DNA of 64,000 bases from Armatimonadota bacterium (lineage in GTDB: Bacteria; Armatimonadota; Fimbriimonadia; Fimbriimonadales; Fimbriimonadaceae). The stretch spans positions 1 through 64,000 of the forward strand of contig JANYCU010000052.1 of NCBI GenBank assembly GCA_025360125.1, read 5' to 3'. The notes under the pieces were generated by a model that was not told the DNA's origin, did no database searches, and was given only the letters and a program-made list of their open reading frames with translations. Positions 32,001-39,961 of this stretch are shown here, piece after piece (the stretch's first letter is position 1; every line of letters starts with the position of its first letter). The position numbers were made by a program, and so were the translations under genes.

Positions 32001-34113
32001 CGTGATTTGGAAATGTTACTCGCTTCAGATATCCGATCGGGCCACAATTGGTTGGCTGATTAAAATAGTTCTGTTCTCCCAGAACGTAATATGAATAGGT
32101 TGTTGGAGCTTTAGGGGTTTGGTCTCTGCCAAATTCCTGAACCTTCGTAATTCGGCCAAGTGGCGCTTCGGTTGGGTATTCCCAGGTGTATCGAATGTAA
32201 TTTCCGTACGGAGCTGTCGCTTTCGTCAAATTACCGTGTGAGTCATATTCCGCCATCGAAGGGCTTCCCAAGGGAGGCTGTACCTGAGTCACGGCGGAAG
32301 GGTCGTTCGAAGCGCCGTATGTGATTGTGGTTGCGGAGCCTAGGCGGTCTTTCGACACTGTTTCGCGCCCTTGGTCGTCGCAGATAACTTCACTGGCGTC
32401 AAAAGTATTTCCAACGGTATCTTTAATCGTCGTCGTCCTGGCCCCCGCAGTCGTGGTATTCCCGCCATCTTCGGAGACCGTGTAATTGTAGAGTCTTGAA
32501 TTCCCGATTGCATCGGTAGCGATATTGGCCCGGCCACTGTCTGGATCGTAGCCGATGGTGGCGGAGGTTGTTGAACCTGTTGGAGTTATCGAGCCCACAT
32601 TGGTAAGAAAGGACTGCCCGTTCAGCGCTGTAAATCCGTAGCTGTAAGTCCACTCTGACGTATTGAGATTTAGCCTTGATGCCTCAGTTAGATTGCCAGA
32701 GGTAACCGTATAATTTCTGGTGAAGATATTAACAAAATTTTGGCCCGAGGTCGCGGCTTGAGAGATAAGTCCGCCATTGTTGTAAGAAATGGTAATTCTA
32801 GCTGCAAAGTTGTCCGAGCGCCCATTATTGATTTGGGTTAGCTTGCCATTGTTATATGTGAAGTATAGGGTGCTTGCTCCGTTAGGGTCGACTTGGGAAA
32901 CCAGGCGGTAGAACACATCGCCGACTGCTTGTGTGAACACCTGTTTAGCCACACCGTTGCCGGAAATGGTGATGCTGTCCCACTTTCCGGTCGAGTTTGA
33001 ACCAGTTGAGTGGACGCCAGTCACGACGTATGGTGCGCCAACTGGCAGTGTGAAAGTATCCAAAGGATTTCCATTTGAATCGAGGTCTGGGGTTAAAACC
33101 TCCGATGCACCGCTTGGATAGACAAGTCGAAAGGACCTGTCCCATCCGGTCTGCGTACCGTCCTGAATTATCCGGACATCCCAATTGTGAGTCCATCCCA
33201 ATGGCAACCCAGCTGAAGCCACATTGCCTGCCGCTAATGCAGTCCTATATTGAAGTGAAAAGCCAAAATCGGAGCCATCTGGGTTTAAAGCAGTGACGCC
33301 AGGTGCACCAGCTGAGGCTACACCGTGAGCGAGATCGACACTAATAGCCGAGGAAGGACCTCCTGACGGAGCATTTGAGGAATCAGTCGGCATTGTTTGC
33401 GCCATCCAACCTGGCAAGATGAGAGCGTCAGGCAAAACTCCATTTGTCGGATTCAAATCAATGTCAAATGGGCCAGACAAGATATCTGGCTTGGACCAGA
33501 CCGAACCAGGTCCTGTCTCCCATCCCTTGGCGGTTGTATAGAGTCGGTAGAAGCTTTTAACATCCCTTGGCGCGGTCCTATCAAGAAAGCTTGTAGGAGT
33601 ACTTGTAAAATTGGCGATTACCGTGCCAAGTCTAATTTGCCCTCGTCTTATTTCGGAGTAGCGATAAAGCAACGACGAACCCGAGACGCCTCCCCACTTC
33701 ACCATGTTGGATGCACCGGAAGGGACAGCCGAAATCCAGTTTGTTGGAGAAATTGTTGTACCAGCCACGGCGGAAGACTGAGCACCTTCACCCGATGTAC
33801 CTACTGAAGCAATCTTATAGTAGTAGGTACCGGAGAAAATCATAGTCACATTGCTACTGGTGCCATCTCGATAATTTAACCCATCGGTAGAGCCAATAGG
33901 TTCAAAAAAGAACACGGGGTCATAGGAGCGATAGATGACATAGGAACTTGCACCCGAGACAGGTTGCCACGCTAAATCAATGACTGCGCACTGTCCGGTT
34001 GCTGTTATGCCGCTAGGCGGGTCCACCTGAGAAAAGGCCGCTCGGTAAAAAAGAGCAAATCCAACCAAGAGTGTCACTTTTAACGACTTTAAAACAGAAT
34101 TAAGAATCCCCAT
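29092..34113 (-). CDS. Secreted RHS-repeat protein with caspase-like C-terminal domain
   Basis: A 1,673-residue protein. Signal peptide (about 1-28), fibronectin type III-like region (about 32-120), then a long series of RHS/YD repeats, with a core ending GQFGYIADAHTGAYYCTHRFYDPNSGRWLSRDPIGLEGG and DPSGL at about 1460. After that junction comes a unique domain of about 208 residues. It contains VKAIAYFGHSAADAW (His1571) and NAYFFSAGCSQG (Cys1620), each after a hydrophobic strand, as in the His-Cys dyad of clan CD (caspase/CHAT-like) peptidases. RHS shells usually encapsulate and deliver variable C-terminal toxins. Composition is AT-richer than nearby housekeeping genes. The ATG has GAAGGGAC before it. 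Confidence 0.85.
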   Translation of the reverse strand: MGILNSVLKSLKVTLLVGFALFYRAAFSQVDPPSGITATGQCAVIDLAWQPVSGASSYVIYRSYDPVFFFEPIGSTDGLNYRDGTSSNVTMIFSGTYYYKIASVGTSGEGAQSSAVAGTTISPTNWISAVPSGASNMVKWGGVSGSSLLYRYSEIRRGQIRLGTVIANFTSTPTSFLDRTAPRDVKSFYRLYTTAKGWETGPGSVWSKPDILSGPFDIDLNPTNGVLPDALILPGWMAQTMPTDSSNAPSGGPSSAISVDLAHGVASAGAPGVTALNPDGSDFGFSLQYRTALAAGNVASAGLPLGWTHNWDVRIIQDGTQTGWDRSFRLVYPSGASEVLTPDLDSNGNPLDTFTLPVGAPYVVTGVHSTGSNSTGKWDSITISGNGVAKQVFTQAVGDVFYRLVSQVDPNGASTLYFTYNNGKLTQINNGRSDNFAARITISYNNGGLISQAATSGQNFVNIFTRNYTVTSGNLTEASRLNLNTSEWTYSYGFTALNGQSFLTNVGSITPTGSTTSATIGYDPDSGRANIATDAIGNSRLYNYTVSEDGGNTTTAGARTTTIKDTVGNTFDASEVICDDQGRETVSKDRLGSATTITYGASNDPSAVTQVQPPLGSPSMAEYDSHGNLTKATAPYGNYIRYTWEYPTEAPLGRITKVQEFGRDQTPKAPTTYSYYVLGEQNYFNQPTNCGPIGYLKRVTFPNHGTLKYTYGGNGNLLTVSGIETYSYGYFVPGNSSQLIGRPTVVTDANGRATTFAYDSNLRLGSVTDPLGISVSADYNEYGQVKKTYLPGSKSIDIAYGVNGRAASSSTLNTPQGNTTLFTNTYNPESILATSKNSLNVTETQSPNPALGLSSVKNGNSQPMHLFTPDTNLRTVDYRIGNGSNAVGIKTTFNAMGNAISTKQTLPTIADIGTSNYRADDPDMLDSSLASNTSTFAANFNTSYTYDAFGRIWTATSVGTGTGANVGTTAPYSVMHTYTYDDEDHVLTDNNITYTYYASGLLKTMTVRDGLGNYVRYSYNYDSKQRISLILAERVNNSAGDIVLQSLASATYMYDNSDRVTYVWTTFGVTKYVYDSESRISAIYNLRSDGNAPQLYKIDVELPNGGGVTQRAVLSQFTSITYDKQNNRTGMLIALATTSGNPTVYKTGAAAFGYDDAGRLTSESWTGNIVGGTGVSYTHGYDNADNLTTLRSSGLTVDTASDLLTSLGYSFNSFGDCESWKNTGFDGTPWTLSASLGWDPAGQLTRVAGPSAITNSFNSNVTQQMAYDDQGRRVSSRVYGYQFQSSGPTFYTDSYTYSGSDLVMRQSLGTPFGSSTTVGNDFSQKDTVFYLIGPTGPVSEFDVDGNVADLTYDPQGNCVASNKGGSLSSSPWMLYDAYGKPVAKHPNMTFDDASRAILNQPLQYKGQFGYIADAHTGAYYCTHRFYDPNSGRWLSRDPIGLEGGTNTFTYCNGNPVMQADPSGLDSYIIISGISILDKEHDNSPANFTKAAYYFAKKLMSEHPGEKIHILLYSGPYANPKRNHGKKPNLKAVLADLGTVGDVVQISNAKDINPILGRTTATSVKAIAYFGHSAADAWLLNYASNPPDANGEFFGSDNMTASQLQKPPSLDKNAYFFSAGCSQGVDKGFCSVIASKWRIKAYGANNKTDFAKMISPYRPGVSHNGKYVTWMPGR

Positions 34114-34629
34114 GTCCCTTCATCTCACACACATTCTTGCCATAGAAGACATGCGTTACTTGAACATCATACACGCAAGAATGTCAACTCGTTCCAGGAA
34201 TATGATATTTTTAACCAAATTCGACAGTGAAGCAATCACTTATCTGTTACTCGATTAAATGTCCCTGATCACATGAATCGAGGTCAGCTCTCATCGATCT
34301 TTGATATCGATCTGGGATAATAAATAATCGGGGCCGTGATGGGTTGCCGATTCTGGCAGACTTTTTGGAGGTGAGCTCGGGCGAAACCATCGTAAGCGAG
34401 GATCAGTTCCTCGACTGAAAATTTGATTAATTGCATTATATGTAGAACATTGTCTGCTATTTAGGCGTCTAATAAAGTGTGACCCTGAAAAAACTCCCAA
34501 ACCAATTTCCAGCTCGACTTGGGCAGCTAAGAGATTTTAGGAAGCTTTTTTTTCACGGCCGTTCACAGTCCCACTTTTGCAGGAGACCATCGCTCCCTAG
34601 CCAAAGTCCAATGAATGGCCCACTTTCTT

Positions 34630-34654
34630 TCGCCATCGCCCTCTCCCTCGCCCT
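34630..34654 (-). repeat. Dispersed GGGCGA-type repeat, second copy
   Basis: On the minus strand it matches 245-269 at 23 of 25 positions (AGGGCGAGGG and GGGCGATGGCGA blocks). The two copies are 34 kb apart in opposite orientation, both intergenic. Confidence 0.65.
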
Positions 34655-34791
34655 CAAAAACTTAGGGTACTTTTTTTCATCACCCCCGCTTTTTGATGCT
34701 GACCTAATTTTGAGTTATCTCTTTTTGAAGAGCGATAGGCGAATCAATTCCCAATGAATATTCGAAACCGCTTGATGAACCTTGAGAAAGG

Positions 34792-34832
34792 TCCCCTCAA
34801 AAGAGTGCCACAAGGGCACTCTTTTGGAGGGA
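34792..34832. repeat. Long inverted repeat
   Basis: An 18-nt arm ending CAAAAGAGTGCC pairs with GGCACTCTTTTGG and its extension at 16 of 18 positions around a 5-nt loop. No U-run follows on either strand, so it is probably a structural or mobile-element relic or an mRNA leader hairpin, not a terminator. Confidence 0.65.
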
Positions 34833-34959
34833 GGCCTGAGCGTAATAGTCTCTTCCTACAGGTTCAAATGGTGACCAACATGCAAAACTCAATTTCGTCA
34901 ACTGCAGATTCTCGCTCGCACTTTGACCTCGCTAACCGCCGACCGCGGACTCATGGCAG

Positions 34960-34972
34960 TAAACTGTTCAGG
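34960..34972 (+). promoter_or_regulatory. -10-like TAAACT abutting the start at 34972
   Basis: TAAACT (34960-34965), GTTCAG, then the GTG start at 34972. It matches the TAAACT-6 nt-start arrangement of the M42 gene. Confidence 0.45.
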
Positions 34973-35739
34973 TGACTTCTCGCCTTCGCTTTGCTCTTGA
35001 ATCCGTTCGCAAAGCGGGACAATCAACTCTTCAACATTTTCAATCCGGAGTGGCGGTTGAATACAAGAGCGATGAATCGCCGGTGACGATTGCGGACAAA
35101 AATGCGGAATCCATTCTTCGCGCCGCGATCAATGAGGCATATCCGGGCGAGGCAATTCTTGGTGAAGAGGAAGGCATGACGGGATCCGGGAATACCCGTT
35201 GGATTATTGACCCGATCGATGGAACGAAGTCGTTTATTTGCGGTGTTCCTCTTTATGCAACATTGCTGAGTTACGAAGTTGATGGCGTCCCGATTTTGGG
35301 CGTGTCGTACTTTCCGGCTTTGGATGAGATGGTTTACGCCGAGCGAGGAAGTGGGTGCTTTACGAATGATCGGCTCGTTCGAGTTACGGAGCGCAAAACG
35401 GTGAAGGGCGGATTTCTGGCCAGTGGCGGACCGAACAGCATGGTGAAGTATGGTCGTTGGAAACCGTTTGAGGCGATGTCGGCGGATGCGGTGGCGACAC
35501 GAACGTGGAGCGACGCTTACGGACATTGTTTGGTGGCGACTGGCCGGGTGGATGCGATGATTGATCCTATTGTCAGTCGGTGGGATATCAGCGCGATTCA
35601 AGTCATTGTTGAAGAGGCCGGGGGACGATTTACCGATTTTCGAGGTGAGAACCCGTTTGATAAGGGTGATTTTGGCTTGGAAGCGATTAGTTCGAACGGA
35701 CACGTTCACGATGAAATTTTAAGGATGTATACCGTTTGA
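34972..35739 (+). CDS. Inositol monophosphatase family phosphatase, HisN-like
   Basis: A 255-residue Mg-dependent phosphatase. Metal sites are LGEEEG (Glu near 65), WIIDPIDGTKSF (Asp-Pro-Ile-Asp, near 82-85) and SRWDISAIQVIVEEAGG (Asp near 205). The GVPLYATLLSYEVDG and sequence length favour the histidinol-phosphatase (HisN) branch over inositol or CysQ enzymes, but the substrate cannot be fixed from sequence. The GTG start heads a tightly overlapping operon with ruvX and mltG. Confidence 0.88.
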   Translation: MTSRLRFALESVRKAGQSTLQHFQSGVAVEYKSDESPVTIADKNAESILRAAINEAYPGEAILGEEEGMTGSGNTRWIIDPIDGTKSFICGVPLYATLLSYEVDGVPILGVSYFPALDEMVYAERGSGCFTNDRLVRVTERKTVKGGFLASGGPNSMVKYGRWKPFEAMSADAVATRTWSDAYGHCLVATGRVDAMIDPIVSRWDISAIQVIVEEAGGRFTDFRGENPFDKGDFGLEAISSNGHVHDEILRMYTV

Positions 35740-36137
35740 GAATTTTAGGAATAGATTTTGGCGGAAAGCGGATTGGCGTCGCGGTGGGAGAAACTGATCA
35801 CCATGTTGCAACTCCGCGATCCCAAATTGAGGCGACGGGAACGCTGCGACTGGATGCGGTCAAGATAGTCGAAATCGCGACGAAAGAAGAGGCTACTTTG
35901 GTCGTTTTGGGGACTCCGGTGGTGGGGTCTGAGGAAACGAAAATGTCGCGCATTTGTCGGATGTTGGGGGCCGAGATCGAAAAGCTTGGGGTTCCGGTGG
36001 CATTTGTGGATGAATCGTTGACATCGGTTCAGGCCGAGGCTGCGCTCAGTAATCGGGAGTGGACGGCGGCAACCGTGAAGAAGCATTTGGATAGCGAGGC
36101 AGCTTGCCAGATTTTGGAGAGGTACTTTGGCAATTAA
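35736..36137 (+). CDS. ruvX: Putative pre-16S rRNA nuclease / Holliday junction resolvase (YqgF)
   Basis: A 133-residue RNase H-fold protein. LGIDFGGKRIGVAVGE carries the first catalytic Asp, VVLGTPVVGSEETKMS is the family signature, and FVDESLTSVQAEA carries the later acidic residue. Members process the 16S rRNA 5' end. The TTG start overlaps the preceding stop (TTGA). Confidence 0.93.
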   Translation: MRILGIDFGGKRIGVAVGETDHHVATPRSQIEATGTLRLDAVKIVEIATKEEATLVVLGTPVVGSEETKMSRICRMLGAEIEKLGVPVAFVDESLTSVQAEAALSNREWTAATVKKHLDSEAACQILERYFGN

Positions 36138-37140
36138 GCGGCGAAAATCGAAGAAAGGAATTGTCCTCCTGAGTTTCATCGCTTTGATTGGCGGCGGCGG
36201 ACTTTGGTTTAAGACCGAATGCGAGCCAGTGGGCACGGGAGCTCCACAAACCCTTCTCTTTATGAAACCAAGAGGGATTTCGGCGACTTTGAGGGACCTT
36301 CAATCAAGGGGAATGATCAAGAGCGCGTTTGTCGCAAATGTGCTGAACGTCTTTTCAGGCAGCAAAAAGGTCGTCCAACCTGGGGCGTACCGAATTGGGC
36401 CCGCGATGTCGGCATCGGAAATTTTGACTTCGTTGAGGAATCCGATCAAGCAGTTGGTCATGATTCCAGAAGGGCGATGGATTGATCGGGTCGCGAAGGT
36501 TTTGGAAGACAAAAAAGTCGCGAAGGCGGATCAGTATATCGAGCTAACCAAACATCCGGAGAAATTTAGCGAGTTTGGGATTCCCTTTTTTAATGAGTCG
36601 CTCGAAGGCTTTCTGTATCCCGATACCTACAACTTCGCGCCAGATATTGGGGCAGACTACGTGGTTCGTCGTCAGCTAATGAATTTTGAAAAGAAGACTG
36701 CAAGCTTAGGGCTGACTAAAGTGAACATTCGTCGTACGTTGATCATTGCTTCGTTGGTTGAACTTGAGGCGAGCAATTCGAAAGACCGAAAGATGATTGC
36801 GGGGGTTATTGAGAATCGGATTGCGAAAGGAATGAGGCTTCAAATTGATCCAACCGTCAACTATGGGATGCAGGAATGGCGTGTTTTGAACTACAAGGAC
36901 TACACATCGGTAAAGTCGCCGTATAACACGTATTTGGTGAAAGGGCTGCCGCCAGGGCCAATTTGTTCACCGACAGTAAAGTCAATTGAGGCGGCTTTGC
37001 ATCCGATCAAGCATGATTTCGTGTACTTCATTGCGATGCCGGGCGGGGTTACTCGATACACCGCCACTTACCCGGAGCACCTTGCGAACGTTAAATTGCG
37101 CGATACTATGAAGGCACAGGCAAAGGCACAACAACAATGA
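36127..37140 (+). CDS. mltG: Endolytic murein transglycosylase
   Basis: A 337-residue protein. A basic N-terminus and one membrane helix (GIVLLSFIALIGGGGLWF) anchor it. A LysM-like region has ISATLRDLQSRGMIKS, and the YceG/MltG catalytic part has LIIASLVELEASNSKDRKMIAGVIENRIAKGMRLQIDPTVNYG (catalytic Glu in the ELEA/VE segment) and the closing SPYNTYLVKGLPPGPICSP. MltG cuts nascent glycan strands. The TTG at 36127 overlaps ruvX by 11 nt. Confidence 0.94.
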   Translation: MAIKRRKSKKGIVLLSFIALIGGGGLWFKTECEPVGTGAPQTLLFMKPRGISATLRDLQSRGMIKSAFVANVLNVFSGSKKVVQPGAYRIGPAMSASEILTSLRNPIKQLVMIPEGRWIDRVAKVLEDKKVAKADQYIELTKHPEKFSEFGIPFFNESLEGFLYPDTYNFAPDIGADYVVRRQLMNFEKKTASLGLTKVNIRRTLIIASLVELEASNSKDRKMIAGVIENRIAKGMRLQIDPTVNYGMQEWRVLNYKDYTSVKSPYNTYLVKGLPPGPICSPTVKSIEAALHPIKHDFVYFIAMPGGVTRYTATYPEHLANVKLRDTMKAQAKAQQQ

Positions 37141-38228
37141 GGTTTCGCGAAGGCACTTTTGACCGATCTAAGACGGGGATTCTCCGACCATTTTGCCCTG
37201 CGCACGCAGTCGCAAGTTTGCCAGAGATTAACTTGGATGACCTGAAGGCGGAGAACCTTTCGCTGATCTTATTAGACGTTGACCATACCTTGGTGAAATG
37301 GAAGCAAGAGGAATTTTCTCCCGAGGTCCTGGCTTGGGTCAAAAAAGCCAAGGAAATGGGGTTTGAAATGTGCATTTTGAGCAACACTCGGCACCCGGAG
37401 CGGCTTGCTAGACTTGCGGCGGTTTTGGGAATCGAAACATTTCGTGGCCGGTTTAAACCAAGCACTCACATGTATGAAATGGCACTTGAGAAGTACGGAA
37501 AGAAACCGGAAGATGCGGTCATGATCGGTGATCAAATCATGACGGACGTCTTTGGTGCCAATCGAGCGGGAATCGACGCGATTTGGGTTCAGAAGATGGA
37601 GGGCCCGGAGTTTGCAGGAACAAAAATAAATCGGGTGGTGGAACGTTTGGTCACCAGTTTGCTTTATCGATCTTTGGTGATTCCACTCGATACGACATCA
37701 GACCCCGCACCTAATACTCCATTCTTTGAAAGGACCATCGTTAAGCAATTCCTGAAGTTCTGTTTTGTAGGTGGCATTTCATTTGTGATCGATTCGGCGG
37801 TCAGTTACGTTTTGATGTTTAAGATTCCTCTCGATGGCGACTTATTGAGCAATCGAGGTGGACAGTACCTTCTTGACCATTTCCCGAGCCTTTTTAGATT
37901 CGCAAATTCTCCGACAGGAGCTTTTTTGCCCGTCGCTACAGTGATCGCAGCTTCGATCGCAATGATCAACTCTTACTTTTTGAATCGATCATTTACGTTT
38001 AAGATTAAAAGCAATGAAAATAAGGGAAAGCAAGCGTTGCGCCTTTACATTGTCGGATACATGGGATTGTTCATTAATCTCGTCGTTCGTACTGGACTCT
38101 TTACCATCATTCCAGGACATCCGAAACGTAGCTGGGCTATCGCTACCGTGCTATCTGCGGTGATTGTTGCAATGTGGAACTTTGTAGGCCAACGATACTT
38201 CGCGTTTAGGGTGCATAAGTCAGAATGA
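37137..38228 (+). CDS. YqeG-type HAD phosphatase fused to GtrA-like membrane domain
   Basis: A 363-residue fusion. The N-terminal half (about 1-180) is a HAD IIIA phosphatase of the YqeG type: LILLDVDHTLVKWK (nucleophile and acid-base Asp), ILSNTRHPERL, KPSTHMYEMALEKYG (Lys) and VMIGDQIMTDVFGANRAGIDAIWV. The C-terminal half (about 205-363) is a four-helix GtrA-like domain: KQFLKFCFVGGISFVIDSAVSYVL, INSYFLNRSFTFK and AIATVLSAVIVAMWNFVGQRYFAFR. GtrA proteins are thought to move polyprenyl-linked sugars or nucleotides. It overlaps mltG and aroE by 4 nt each. Confidence 0.88.
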   Translation: MRFREGTFDRSKTGILRPFCPAHAVASLPEINLDDLKAENLSLILLDVDHTLVKWKQEEFSPEVLAWVKKAKEMGFEMCILSNTRHPERLARLAAVLGIETFRGRFKPSTHMYEMALEKYGKKPEDAVMIGDQIMTDVFGANRAGIDAIWVQKMEGPEFAGTKINRVVERLVTSLLYRSLVIPLDTTSDPAPNTPFFERTIVKQFLKFCFVGGISFVIDSAVSYVLMFKIPLDGDLLSNRGGQYLLDHFPSLFRFANSPTGAFLPVATVIAASIAMINSYFLNRSFTFKIKSNENKGKQALRLYIVGYMGLFINLVVRTGLFTIIPGHPKRSWAIATVLSAVIVAMWNFVGQRYFAFRVHKSE

Positions 38229-39031
38229 GCGATTTTTACCCTTGGCGTAAAGCTCCCGAAGCCGACTTTGCCGTCATTGGTTGCCCGATCTCTCATAGTT
38301 TGTCTCCAAAAATGCATGCTGCGGCGTTTGCCGAGCTTGGCCTGGAGTCGAGTTACGTTGCAATCGAAGTTCAAGTGGGTGAGGTCGCCGAAGGGCTCGA
38401 TCATCTGCAGAGTCTTGGCTATAGAGGAGTGAATGTGACGGTTCCACATAAGGAGGATGCTTTTGATTGGTGCCAAGATGCTTCCGATATTGCGGTCAAG
38501 CTCTGCGTTTGCAATACAATTGACCTTCGAAGGAATCGAGGGACGAATACCGACGTGGTGGGTTTTAGCAGAAGCTTGGAGGGACACCAGTTCACCGGAA
38601 AAAAAGCATTGGTACTTGGCGCGGGTGGAAGCGCTCGCTCGATTATCTACTCGCTGGAATTGGATGGCTGGGAGGTTACGCTTTGGAATCGGACCGCGAG
38701 CCGAGCGGATCGCCTGGTTAAACAGTTCGGTTTTTCTGCATCGGTTTCTTCGGTGCCTTCGTTGGCCAGCTTTGACCTGATCGTCAATTCTACGTCGGCT
38801 AGTCTCGGGGGAAATCGCCTTCCGGTTGATTGGACCGAGGCCAGCAAGAGCGCTCTGGCATATGATTTGGCCTACGGGGATGGGTTGACGCCGTTTTTGA
38901 TTGATGCTGATCGATTGGGAGTTGCTGTACAGGATGGGCGTCGGATGTTGATGGAACAAGGCGCGGCAGCTTTTGAGTTTTGGTGGGATGAGACGGCCCC
39001 TCGAGAAGTGATGATGGCTGCTTTGCTATGA
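38225..39031 (+). CDS. aroE: Shikimate dehydrogenase
   Basis: A 268-residue NADP-dependent reductase of the shikimate pathway. AVIGCPISHSLSPKMHAAAF binds shikimate, GVNVTVPHKEDAF has the catalytic Lys, TNTDVVGFSRSLE has the Asn/Asp pair, VLGAGGSARSIIYSLE is the NADP loop and AYDLAYGDGLTPFL and EQGAAAFEFW close the site. It overlaps its neighbours by 4 nt. Confidence 0.96.
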   Translation: MSDFYPWRKAPEADFAVIGCPISHSLSPKMHAAAFAELGLESSYVAIEVQVGEVAEGLDHLQSLGYRGVNVTVPHKEDAFDWCQDASDIAVKLCVCNTIDLRRNRGTNTDVVGFSRSLEGHQFTGKKALVLGAGGSARSIIYSLELDGWEVTLWNRTASRADRLVKQFGFSASVSSVPSLASFDLIVNSTSASLGGNRLPVDWTEASKSALAYDLAYGDGLTPFLIDADRLGVAVQDGRRMLMEQGAAAFEFWWDETAPREVMMAALL

Positions 39032-39948
39032 GTGTCTTTCTACCTACTCGTGAAAATTTGGAGCGCGTGGCTCATGAAATAGCCCAAGGCGAGTTGGCGG
39101 TCTTGCCGACTGAGACGGTTTATGGTTTGGCGGCGGATGCTTTAAACTACGCGGCAGTGGCCAAGATATTTGAATTGAAAGGGCGACCTGCGGACAACCC
39201 ACTTATCGTCCATGTTTCATCGGTTGAGCAGATCGAGGACTTTGCTGATTCGGTTCCTGATGTTGTGCGGTCTTTGGCGGCGGCGTTTATGCCGGGACCA
39301 TTAACGGTCGTGCTACCGAAAAGGTCTTCTGTGCTCGACATTGTTACGGGCGGGTTGGACACGGTTGCGATTCGAATCCCCGATCATCCGGCGTGTTTGG
39401 CAGTGATTGAGCTTAGCGAACGGGCATTGGCGATGCCCAGTGCGAATCCGTTTATGGGATTGTCCCCAACCAAAATAGATATGCTGGATCGTTCAATTGC
39501 TGATAGTGTTTGTTCCATTATTGACGGGGGAGCTTGTACGGTTGGGATCGAGTCAACGGTATTAGATTTGACGGGTGAACCAACAATCTTGCGGCTAGGC
39601 TCGGTTACCCGTGAAGAGATCGAACGTGTTTTGAGCCATAAGATCGGTGAAGGCGGAACTGCCCACAAAGCTCCGGGCATGTATCGCCGGCATTATGCTC
39701 CGCGAACAAAATGTTTGGCAACTACGGCAATCGATCCAGCTACGGCGGGTTTGGTTTTTGACGAGCCGACCAACGCAAATCAGATTCGGATGTCCAGTGA
39801 CCCAAAGGTTTACGCCCAACAGCTTTATGCATCGTTAGCCGACTTGGATAGCCAAGGGCACGACGAAATATTTGTCGTGCTTCCACCACTGACGGCACCA
39901 TGGATGGCCATCTGGGATCGCATTAGCAAAGCCACTGCGACTGCATGA
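39028..39948 (+). CDS. L-threonylcarbamoyladenylate synthase (Sua5-type)
   Basis: A 306-residue enzyme making threonylcarbamoyl-AMP for tRNA t6A37. The YrdC domain (about 1-200) has VLPTETVYGLAADA, KGRPADNPLIVHV, MPGPLTVVLPK, VAIRIPDHP and PSANPFMGLSPT. The linker HKAPGMYRRHYAPRT and a C-terminal Rossmann-like Sua5 domain follow, so it is the long Sua5 form and not TsaC. Confidence 0.94.
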   Translation: MSVFLPTRENLERVAHEIAQGELAVLPTETVYGLAADALNYAAVAKIFELKGRPADNPLIVHVSSVEQIEDFADSVPDVVRSLAAAFMPGPLTVVLPKRSSVLDIVTGGLDTVAIRIPDHPACLAVIELSERALAMPSANPFMGLSPTKIDMLDRSIADSVCSIIDGGACTVGIESTVLDLTGEPTILRLGSVTREEIERVLSHKIGEGGTAHKAPGMYRRHYAPRTKCLATTAIDPATAGLVFDEPTNANQIRMSSDPKVYAQQLYASLADLDSQGHDEIFVVLPPLTAPWMAIWDRISKATATA

Positions 39949-39961
39949 TCCATGCACGTTG

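Larger units (their letters stand above)
34114..34971. other. Long intergenic region
   Basis: No credible gene in 858 bp. The first 350 bp are AT-rich and serve as the RHS upstream region. It includes the inverted copy of the GGGCGATGGCGA repeat (34630-34654) and a long hairpin (34792-34832), listed separately. The end holds the TAAACT before the gene at 34972. This may be the boundary of the acquired RHS segment. Confidence 0.5.
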
